Source: CALAEC01 sp050692915
GTDB taxonomy: Bacteria; Actinomycetota; UBA4738; CALAEC01
DNA length: 42,346 nucleotides
Direction of reading: 5' to 3'
NCBI GenBank assembly: GCA_050692915.1
Contig: JBOGVU010000014.1
Span: 1 to 42,346 of the forward strand
Shown: positions 24,935 to 32,310 of the stretch, one piece after another
Numbering within the stretch: the first letter of the stretch is position 1
Layout of the letters: each line of letters starts with the position of its first letter
Notes under the pieces: generated by a model
Database searches by the model: none
What the model was told of the DNA's origin: nothing
Seen by the model: the letters and a program-made list of their open reading frames with translations, nothing else
Translations under genes and position numbers: made by a program

Positions 24935-25702
24935 TCAGGCGCCACCCTCGAGCCTCCGCTTCAGCCTAGGTTCGCCTTCCAGATGCTCCAAGAGCTGGCT
25001 CAGGGCACGCCGTGCCGGTGGGGACATGTCCATCACTCGATCAATGAGATCCATCAGAGTTCGGTCTCTGGTCAGAGCTTCGGTCAGCCGGGCCAGCCTG
25101 GCGACATCTGGCGACGAGGGTGAGGTGCCATGCCGACCCCGTTCTCGGGAACGGGCTCGGGCTTCGGCCGCACGATTCCTAGCCGCTGTTGACGTCATCG
25201 AGATGTCAACCCCAAGCTCCGAGTCGAGCCTTGCTGCCACGTCTTCTGACGGGAGGCCTGCCTTTCCCTGCCGCAGATCGCTCAGGTAGCCGGCAGACAG
25301 TCCTGCGCGGCTCGCGGCATCACGGAGCGTCGTGGCCCCAAGCGCCGTCTCGAGCGCATCCGCGATCGCCTGCCGGGCGGCATGAAGGATGACTTCCGCT
25401 CGTTCCTCCTCCACCAGGGCGCTGGCTGGAAGGTCCGGGATGCCCCCGAATCCTGAGAGGCTCTCGAGCGCTTGCCGTGCTTGAGGGATGACGGACCGCC
25501 GGAAGGGCGACCCCCGTTCCAGAAGCTCCCACGCGCGCCTGAGGGCGCGTGAGGCTTGGACCGCTTCTCGGGTCGATTCCTCTGCTGCTTCGGGATCGCC
25601 CTCCACGGCGAGTCTAGCCTCCTGGACAGCCCGTTCGAGCCGGGCGAGGGCCGCGGCCGTAGCAAGCTCGGAAGCCTCGTGGGGGAGTGTTCGCTCTGCC
25701 AT
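24935..25702 (-). CDS. Helix-turn-helix regulator, likely controls the divergent helicase operon
   Basis: 255 residues. The first 120 are Ala/Glu/Arg-rich helices. Residues about 120-165 form an XRE-like helix-turn-helix (TTLRDAASRAGLSAGYLSDL then a GKAGLPSEDVAARLDSELG stretch). The C-terminal part is helical and charged. It is divergent from the Hma-type operon, and a perfect 14-bp palindrome lies four bases upstream of its ATG. Together these suggest an autorepressor that also governs the defence operon, as many defence islands carry such dampers. An antitoxin-like role is not excluded. Confidence 0.8.
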   Translation of the reverse strand: MAERTLPHEASELATAAALARLERAVQEARLAVEGDPEAAEESTREAVQASRALRRAWELLERGSPFRRSVIPQARQALESLSGFGGIPDLPASALVEEERAEVILHAARQAIADALETALGATTLRDAASRAGLSAGYLSDLRQGKAGLPSEDVAARLDSELGVDISMTSTAARNRAAEARARSRERGRHGTSPSSPDVARLARLTEALTRDRTLMDLIDRVMDMSPPARRALSQLLEHLEGEPRLKRRLEGGA

Positions 25703-25706
25703 GGTC

Positions 25707-25726
25707 GTTCGCTAGCGAACAGGATA
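25707..25726. promoter_or_regulatory. Palindromic operator and -10 element between regulator and defence operon
   Basis: GTTCGCTAGCGAAC at 25707-25720 is a perfect 14-bp palindrome. On the minus strand TATCCT (25721-25726) directly precedes it, so a bound protein would cover the transcription start of the HTH gene. The plus-strand promoter lies 23 bp further along. Symmetry and position support an operator; the binding protein is inferred to be the HTH regulator. Confidence 0.6.
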
Positions 25727-25742
25727 TCACGTGCCGAATCGG

Positions 25743-25771
25743 TTGACGAGCGTCGGCCGGGTCGGTCATAG
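25743..25771 (+). promoter_or_regulatory. Candidate promoter of the four-gene defence operon
   Basis: TTGACG at 25743-25748 and TCATAG at 25766-25771 are 17 bp apart. The ATG of the first gene is ten bases downstream, leaving almost no leader and no ribosome site, as at other promoters in this window. Confidence 0.4.
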
Positions 25772-25781
25772 TGGCTTCCAT

Positions 25782-26096
25782 ATGGCACGGGAAACACTCG
25801 ACGGTCGACTCGTGACCCGCTGTGACGGGTGCGGAGGCCCGGTCGAAGACGGGCAGTTCGCAGGTGTCCCTGGCCTGACGGAGTTCCTGGGCAGCGGGAT
25901 CTGCGCGACCTGCCGGGAGCAGGGCGTCGAGGTCGCGGACGTCTTGATGGCTTCTGATCTGCTCTCGGCGAAGGGTCGGCAAGCCGTGCAGGACTGGCTT
26001 TTGCTCCAGGCTCCGGATCAGGTTCGGGACTTGGCCGCCCTCCTGCGGGAGGACCAGGACGCCGCCCGCCGCCTCCGGGACGGGAGGGTTAACTGA
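25782..26096 (+). CDS. Small zinc-ribbon protein, first gene of the defence operon
   Basis: 104 residues starting MARETLDGRLVTRCDGCGG. Cys14/Cys17 and Cys41/Cys44 (GICATC) form two CxxC pairs spaced like a zinc ribbon. The C-terminal half is helical and acidic (LLLQAPDQVRDLAALLRED). Its TGA overlaps the helicase ATG (TGATG), so it is translationally coupled to the helicase and is probably part of the same system. ATG 25782 is preferred because the promoter lies just upstream; earlier in-frame ATGs would precede the transcript. I do not recognise a named family. Confidence 0.8.
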   Translation: MARETLDGRLVTRCDGCGGPVEDGQFAGVPGLTEFLGSGICATCREQGVEVADVLMASDLLSAKGRQAVQDWLLLQAPDQVRDLAALLREDQDAARRLRDGRVN

Positions 26097-29000
26097 TGGC
26101 CGATGCCTTCACACTCTCCGGGCAGGTGATTGGCCGTCGGCTCGCTCTTCCCGGGTATTTCGCTGCCCCGATCCTGGTCGAGGACGCTCAGGCGGAGAGC
26201 GCCGAGGTCCTGTTTCTCCGAGTCAGGACCGCCGACGGATCGCTGGCCGAGGTCCCGGTCCCGGCCGACCTGATCGAGGACGCCCTCCAACTCACCGTTG
26301 GAGCCGACCTCCGGCTGGTCCGGCCCGAGGACCTCTTCCTCCGAGTGGAGTCGGCCCGGATCCGACTGGCCTTCGCCTTCGACCCGTACTTCGCTGTCAG
26401 CCTCTCCGGCATCGAGGCGCTGCCCCATCAGCTCGAGGCCGTGTACGAGCACATGCTTCCCCAGACCCGCCTGCGCTTCCTGCTGGCCGACGACCCGGGC
26501 GCCGGCAAGACGATCATGGCCGGCCTCCTCATCAAGGAACTGAAACTCCGGGGCGCCCTGGACCGGGTTCTGATCGTGTGCCCGGCGCCGCTCACCATCC
26601 AGTGGCAGGACGAGATGCGCTCCAAGTTCGAGGAGACCTTCGAGATCGTGGGAGCGGAGCTGGCCAAGAACACCCTGGCCGGAAACGTGTGGGACCGGTT
26701 CGACCAGATCATCACCAGCCTGGACTTCGCCAAGCAACCTGACGTCCGAGACGCGGTAGTGCGGGGTCGGTGGGATCTTGTGGTTGTCGACGAGGCCCAC
26801 AAGTGCTCTGCCTTCACGTATGGGCGTGAGGTCAAGAAGACTCGCCGCTACGAGTTCGCCGAGATGTTGTCACGGGAGACCGATCGCCTTCTGCTGATGA
26901 CAGCCACCCCCCACCAGGGCGACACCGATCAGTTCGCCAACTTCCTGAAGCTGGTCGATGAGGACCAGTTCGTCGGTCTCGACCTGGATCGCGAGCTGAT
27001 CCAGCTGCATGACAGCCCGTGGTTCCACCGGCGGATCAAGGAGGAGTTGGTCGACTTCGATGGTCGGCCCCTCTTGCCTCCACGCTTGGCGGTGACCCAG
27101 CCGTTCGAGCTCTCGGCGTCGGAGAAGGCCCTGTACGACGCGGTCACCGACTACATCAACACGTTTCTCCCCCGCCAGACCGGGCGGAGGCGGAACAGTG
27201 TGGCGCTGGCCCGCTCCGTCCTTCAGCGGCGACTGGCGTCCAGCTTGGGGGCCATCGAAGCCACCCTGGCCAACCGGAAGAAGCGGTTCGACGACATCCT
27301 GGACGAGCTCGAAGGGCTGCCGGAGGACAGACGGGAGAAGCGCCTCCGTGAGATGCGACTCCTCGACGTCGACGAGGAGCTCGAGTCCGACGATGAGGAT
27401 GTCGAGGCCGAGGACGATCTGGTCGCTGCGGCCTCCGCGGCCGAACGGATCGAGGATCTCCGCGGCGAGGTCGCCCGGCTCGGCGAGCTCGTCGAGCAGG
27501 CCCAGCAGACCCGGAAGGAAGGGGATGAGTCGAAGCTGAAGGCCCTCCGCCGGTGTCTCGACCGAGCGGAGTTCGGCGAGCTTAAGGACGGCCGTGGCCG
27601 ACTCCTGATCTTCACCGAGTACCGAGCCACCCAGGACCACCTCGTGAAGCACCTGGAGGACTGGGGTTACACCACCTGCGTGATCCACGGAGGGATGAAC
27701 GCGCAGCAGCGCAAGGATGCCCAGATCCTGTTCCAACGGGAGCGGCAAATCATGGTGGCCACGGAAGCTGCCGGAGAGGGCATCAACCTCCAGTTCTGCC
27801 ACTTGATGATCAACTACGACCTGCCCTGGAACCCGAATCGACTGGAGCAGCGCATGGGCCGCATCCATCGGATCGGGCAGAAATTCCATGTCACGGTGTT
27901 CAACTTCCTGGCGGAGAACACCGTGGAGGGCCGTATCCTGCTGCGGCTGTTGGTCAAGCTGGACGAGATCCGTCGGGCCATGGGGAATGATCGGGTGTTC
28001 GACGTGGTCGGCACCTTGCTCAATCTGAATGACGTGAACCTGGAGGACATGCTCCGGGAAGCCGCGTACAACCCCGCGAGGCTGGAGGACTTCGAGACCC
28101 AGATCCGGGGAATCTCCATGGAAAGGCTCCAGAGCTATGAGGAGGCCACCGGCGTGGCTCTGGCCCATCGGCAGGTGAGCCTGGACCGGGTCCGGCCGAA
28201 GGACTGGCGGTCGGAGGAGCGCCGGCTAATGCCCGAGTACGTGGAGCGGTTCTTCGTCCAGGCTTCCGATCGTATCCGGATGCGGGTCGAGCCCCGAGCC
28301 GATGGTCTGTGGCGAGTAGAGCACGTGCCGCAGCGTCTCAGGGCCCCGTCCGTGCCGGCGGTCCAGCGCTTCGGGCCGCCGGACCGTGAGTACCTGAAGC
28401 TGACCTTCCGCAAGGAACACCTCCGGGAGGACAAGCATCTGGACGCGGAGCTGCTGTCGCCCGGCCATCCCCTGTTTGCAGCCGCCGCGGACGTGCTGGA
28501 GGAGCATCTGGCCGATGCTCGGCAGGCCGCGGCTGCGTTCGTCGACCCGACGGCGTCCTCTCCCTACCGCCTGTACTTCTTCGAGCTGCGAGTCCTCGGG
28601 GAGATCCCCGGTGGCCCAGGGGGCGCGAGTCGCCCCGTGCCGGCCCATGGAGAGTTGGCCTGCGTCCTCGAGGACGATCGAGGGACCTTCGAGATGGCGC
28701 CCCCTGACATCCTCCACGACCTGACCCCGAGCGAGGCCACCGCCGGGACCGAAGCGCCTTCGAGCGAGGACATCCGCAGGGCCGAGCGCTGGGTCCAGGT
28801 CCACCGGGCCACCCGTATTGTCGAGGAGCGGCGTGAGGAGCGGACGCAGGAGGTGGCCGTGCGCCGTGAGTTCCTGGAGCGGTCCTTCCACGAGCTGGTC
28901 AGGAACCGGCGAAACGCCTGGGCAGCTCTGGCCGCACGCGTGGCAGCCGGGGACGAGTCCTTTCGTCTGGCCCGTGACGAAGCCCAGCGGGCTCTGGAGG

Positions 29001-29542
29001 AGACCGAGCGGCGTCGGGACCAGAAGCTTGCCGAGCTCGGGCACTTGGACATCCTCCGGCCGGGCCCCGCGGTCTACCTCGGATGCGCGCTCGTCCGACC
29101 GGTCGATGACCCGGAGGTGGCCCGCCGGGCTCGGACCGACCCCGAGGTGGAGCGCATCGCCATGGAGATCGCTATGCGGTACGAGGAGGACCAAGGGTGG
29201 GACCCTCTGGACGTGTCGCAGTTCCGAGACGGAAGCGGGTTCGACATCCGGAGCGTTCGCCGCGTGGCGGACGGGCACCACGGGGTCCGCCGCATCGAGG
29301 TGAAAGGGCGGAGCGGGAGCGACGCAACCGTGATGCTCACTCCGAACGAGTGGACCCAGGCCCGCCGCCATGGGGAAACCTACTGGCTCTACGTGGTGAC
29401 TGGCTGTGGCACGGACTCGACCCGGTTGCTCCGGGTCCAGGATCCGTTCAGAAAGTTGAGTGAGGACGTCGAGCGGCTGACGGTGGTCAAGGGGTTCCAG
29501 CTTCCCGGAAACGCGGTGGAGTGGGCAGCGGAGGGAGGGTGA
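26096..29542 (+). CDS. SNF2-type helicase with C-terminal DUF3883 domain (HmaA/DrmD-like)
   Basis: 1148 residues. Walker A DDPGAGKT (Lys138), DEAH box VVVDEAHK (232-235), motif III LLLMTATPHQGD, motif V ATEAAGEGINLQ and motif VI RMGRIHRIGQ (586-595) give a complete SNF2/SF2 motor. An acidic linker (ESDDEDVEAEDD) splits the two lobes. The last 110 residues are a DUF3883-like domain, GFDIRSVRR...RRIEVKG, with Asp1050, Glu1068 and Lys1070 spaced as in PD-(D/E)XK nucleases. From memory this helicase type occurs in DISARM class 1 and in helicase-methylase-ATPase (Hma) islands. It is coupled to both neighbours. Predicted role: translocation along, and perhaps cutting of, unmodified phage DNA. Confidence 0.92.
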   Translation: MADAFTLSGQVIGRRLALPGYFAAPILVEDAQAESAEVLFLRVRTADGSLAEVPVPADLIEDALQLTVGADLRLVRPEDLFLRVESARIRLAFAFDPYFAVSLSGIEALPHQLEAVYEHMLPQTRLRFLLADDPGAGKTIMAGLLIKELKLRGALDRVLIVCPAPLTIQWQDEMRSKFEETFEIVGAELAKNTLAGNVWDRFDQIITSLDFAKQPDVRDAVVRGRWDLVVVDEAHKCSAFTYGREVKKTRRYEFAEMLSRETDRLLLMTATPHQGDTDQFANFLKLVDEDQFVGLDLDRELIQLHDSPWFHRRIKEELVDFDGRPLLPPRLAVTQPFELSASEKALYDAVTDYINTFLPRQTGRRRNSVALARSVLQRRLASSLGAIEATLANRKKRFDDILDELEGLPEDRREKRLREMRLLDVDEELESDDEDVEAEDDLVAAASAAERIEDLRGEVARLGELVEQAQQTRKEGDESKLKALRRCLDRAEFGELKDGRGRLLIFTEYRATQDHLVKHLEDWGYTTCVIHGGMNAQQRKDAQILFQRERQIMVATEAAGEGINLQFCHLMINYDLPWNPNRLEQRMGRIHRIGQKFHVTVFNFLAENTVEGRILLRLLVKLDEIRRAMGNDRVFDVVGTLLNLNDVNLEDMLREAAYNPARLEDFETQIRGISMERLQSYEEATGVALAHRQVSLDRVRPKDWRSEERRLMPEYVERFFVQASDRIRMRVEPRADGLWRVEHVPQRLRAPSVPAVQRFGPPDREYLKLTFRKEHLREDKHLDAELLSPGHPLFAAAADVLEEHLADARQAAAAFVDPTASSPYRLYFFELRVLGEIPGGPGGASRPVPAHGELACVLEDDRGTFEMAPPDILHDLTPSEATAGTEAPSSEDIRRAERWVQVHRATRIVEERREERTQEVAVRREFLERSFHELVRNRRNAWAALAARVAAGDESFRLARDEAQRALEETERRRDQKLAELGHLDILRPGPAVYLGCALVRPVDDPEVARRARTDPEVERIAMEIAMRYEEDQGWDPLDVSQFRDGSGFDIRSVRRVADGHHGVRRIEVKGRSGSDATVMLTPNEWTQARRHGETYWLYVVTGCGTDSTRLLRVQDPFRKLSEDVERLTVVKGFQLPGNAVEWAAEGG

Positions 29543-32310
29543 TGAGTGAGGATCGGCGGCTGATCGAGGAGTTCCTGCCGGTGCGGGCTGTGAGCTACGA
29601 GGCTACCCGGGAGAAGCTACTCCGGAGGCGCGACTACCACCTCTCCATGCTCCACCTGTGGTGGGCTCGGCGTCCCCTGGCTGCCGCCCGGGCTGCCGTC
29701 TACGCCACGCTGGTCACCGACGGGGACCGGGCCGCCGATCCGAAGGCCCTGGCGGACAGGATGGCCGAGTTGGCCCGGTGGGGTGGCCGGTATGGGGTTC
29801 CCGAAGCCGCCGTCCAGGCCGTCCGCGAGGAGATCATCGCGGCATCGGGAGGCGAGCCGCCCAAGGTCTTGGACTGCTTCGCCGGCGGGGGTGCCATCCC
29901 GTTGGAGGTGGGGCGCCTGGGCGGTCAGGCCTACGCGGTTGAGTTGAACCCGGTCGCCTACCTGATCCTCCTGTGCACCCTGGTCTACCCACAGACGTTC
30001 GGGCCCTCTCTGGCTGACGACATCGACAAGTGGGGGACTTGGCTCGTGGAGAAAGCGAAGCTGCAGATCGGCGACCTGTACCCGGCCATCGGTGAGCGCC
30101 GCTCCGATGAAGTGACGTTCGAGGGTCAAGGTGAGTTGCTCGGCCAGGGCCTGAGGATCCCCGTGGCCTACCTGTGGACCCGAACCGTGCCCTGCCCGAA
30201 CCCGGCGTTGGAGCCGCACGACCTGGACCTTGTCCGGCAGACCTGGCTGGTGAAGAAGAAGCCTACCCGTGCGGGCGGCACGGGCAAGTATGTGGCTCTT
30301 CGGCCGGTGGTGGATCGGTCGGCGCTGACGGTTCGGTACGAGGTCGTCGAGGCGACATCTCCGGAAGGTCTTGGCTTCGACCCAGAATCGGGGAGCGAGC
30401 GGGGCAATGCCTCCTGCCGGATCTGCGGGGCGGCTGTGTCCGCCGACGACGTGAAGCGGCTAGGCAGGCAGGGGAAGATCGGGCGTCGGCTCATGGCCAT
30501 GGCCGCCGTGAAGGACGGAGTCCGTGGGAAGACGTACCTTGGCTCCGAAGAGGCCGCCGCCTACGTCCCGGACGACCCGGACCTGGCGGTCCGGCTGGAG
30601 AAGCTTCAGGTCGACAGCGGTCTCTCTATCCCCGATGCCAGGGTGGCTGCCGAGGATAACCAGCACTTCCAGGCTCCCATGTACGGGATGACAACCGTGG
30701 GTAGTCTGTTCACGGACCGGCAGCTCCTCTCTCTGCTCACCTTCTGTCGGTTGGTCCGGGAGGCACACGAGGAGATGCTCGCCGGAGGGATGGATGTGGA
30801 GGGGGCCAAGGCGGTGGCCACCTTTCTCGCGATGGCGGTGAACAAGGTAGCTGACCGCAGCAGCACCCTCTGCCATTGGCACAACCTGAACCAGAAGACG
30901 GAGAACACGTTCGCCCGGCAGGCCCTTCCGATGGTCTGGGATTATTCGGAAGTGAACCCGTTCGGTGGTTCCTCGGGCGACCTTGCAATGAACGTGGAAC
31001 AGGTTGCTAAGGTGGCTCGGCACTGCGCGGAGGCCGGGAAGCCAGCCGTGGTGATCCGGGGCTCGGCCACGGACCCGGTCCCCGGCGGTCCGTTCGACGC
31101 TGTAATCACCGATCCGCCGTACTACGACAACATCTCGTACGCGGACCTCTCCGACTTCTTCTACGCCTGGCTTCAGCGGAGCGTCGGCCACCTCTACCCG
31201 GACCACTTGGCCGGGCCGGTCAGCCCGAAGAAGAAGGAGATCGTGGCGGTCCCCTACCGCCACGGGGACAGTCGGGAGCGAGCCCGGCAAGCCTATGACG
31301 ACATGATGGCCGAGGTCTTCGCCCGCCGTCGCGAGGAGCTGAAGCCCGGGGCCCCGCTGATCGTGGTCTATGCGCACAAGACTTATGCGGGGTGGGCCAC
31401 GCTGATCAACGCGCTCCGGAGAGCGGGGTTCATGGTGGTTGAGGCGTGGCCTTTGGATACCGAGATGCCCACACGGGCGGTGGGGCAGGGGACGGCCAGC
31501 CTGGCGTCCTCCATCTTCCTGGTGGCCCGGCGGCGAGACGGCGGCGGAACCGGCGACTGGTCCCGAGACGTGTATCCGAAGCTGAAGGAGATCATCGGCG
31601 ACCGAGTCCACGACCTTCCGGAGAAGGGCGTTTCCGGGGACGACCTCGTCATCGCGGCCATCGGGGCGGGCCTCCGCGCCTACACACAGTTCGACAGGGT
31701 GGAGCTTCCCAACGGGGAGGAGTTGGCACCAGAGCGGTACCTCGAGGAGGTCCAGCGGGAGGTCGCCGAGACCATCCTCTCGGAAGTCTTCGGACTGACC
31801 CGGTCCGGGATCCAGGCTGTGGACCCGTCCACCCAGTTCTACGTCATGGGCCGGTTCGAGTTCGGAGAGGCGTTCGCGGAGTTCGACAAAGCCAACACCG
31901 TGGGCCGTGGCCTCGGTGTCGAGCTGACGGGCGCGCGGAGCCTCTTGCGGGGCCAAGCCGCGCTCTTGAAGCAGGAGAAGGGGAAGGTGAGGCTCCGGGA
32001 TTTCGCCGAGCGTGGCTCGGTGGATGGTCTGGGGGAGCCGTCTGAGGACGATCCTTCGCCCCGACCGCTGGTCGACGTGCTTCATCGGCTTCTCTGGCTG
32101 GCCCAGAACCGGACATCCGACGTCCGGGATTTCGTCCGGCGTTCCCAGGTGGACGCCCGGCGGCTCCGGATCGTGGCCCAGGCGCTGTCCGGAGAGGCGC
32201 TCAATCGGAAGGGGCTCGGCACCTCCTCCCGTGAGCAGGCGGGCATCGCCAGCCTACGCGGCTCCTGGCAGCGCCTGGTCGAGGACAACCTGTTCGGGAA
32301 GGAGTCATGA
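29542..32310 (+). CDS. DUF1156 adenine-specific DNA methyltransferase
   Basis: 922 residues. The N-terminus carries the DUF1156 signature (LSMLHLWWARRPLAAARAA). The SAM-binding motif is VLDCFAGGGAIPLE (about 106-119). The catalytic motif IV is ITDPPYYDNISYADLSDFF (DPPY at 524-527), which marks N6-adenine (or N4-cytosine) methylation. A CxxC-like pair around SCRICGAAV may bind zinc. ATG 29542 shares one base with the helicase stop (TGATG) after GAGGGAGGG. In this context it probably marks host DNA so that the helicase/ATPase pair can discriminate phage. The large inserted region between the two motifs may hold the target-recognition domain. Confidence 0.92.
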   Translation: MSEDRRLIEEFLPVRAVSYEATREKLLRRRDYHLSMLHLWWARRPLAAARAAVYATLVTDGDRAADPKALADRMAELARWGGRYGVPEAAVQAVREEIIAASGGEPPKVLDCFAGGGAIPLEVGRLGGQAYAVELNPVAYLILLCTLVYPQTFGPSLADDIDKWGTWLVEKAKLQIGDLYPAIGERRSDEVTFEGQGELLGQGLRIPVAYLWTRTVPCPNPALEPHDLDLVRQTWLVKKKPTRAGGTGKYVALRPVVDRSALTVRYEVVEATSPEGLGFDPESGSERGNASCRICGAAVSADDVKRLGRQGKIGRRLMAMAAVKDGVRGKTYLGSEEAAAYVPDDPDLAVRLEKLQVDSGLSIPDARVAAEDNQHFQAPMYGMTTVGSLFTDRQLLSLLTFCRLVREAHEEMLAGGMDVEGAKAVATFLAMAVNKVADRSSTLCHWHNLNQKTENTFARQALPMVWDYSEVNPFGGSSGDLAMNVEQVAKVARHCAEAGKPAVVIRGSATDPVPGGPFDAVITDPPYYDNISYADLSDFFYAWLQRSVGHLYPDHLAGPVSPKKKEIVAVPYRHGDSRERARQAYDDMMAEVFARRREELKPGAPLIVVYAHKTYAGWATLINALRRAGFMVVEAWPLDTEMPTRAVGQGTASLASSIFLVARRRDGGGTGDWSRDVYPKLKEIIGDRVHDLPEKGVSGDDLVIAAIGAGLRAYTQFDRVELPNGEELAPERYLEEVQREVAETILSEVFGLTRSGIQAVDPSTQFYVMGRFEFGEAFAEFDKANTVGRGLGVELTGARSLLRGQAALLKQEKGKVRLRDFAERGSVDGLGEPSEDDPSPRPLVDVLHRLLWLAQNRTSDVRDFVRRSQVDARRLRIVAQALSGEALNRKGLGTSSREQAGIASLRGSWQRLVEDNLFGKES

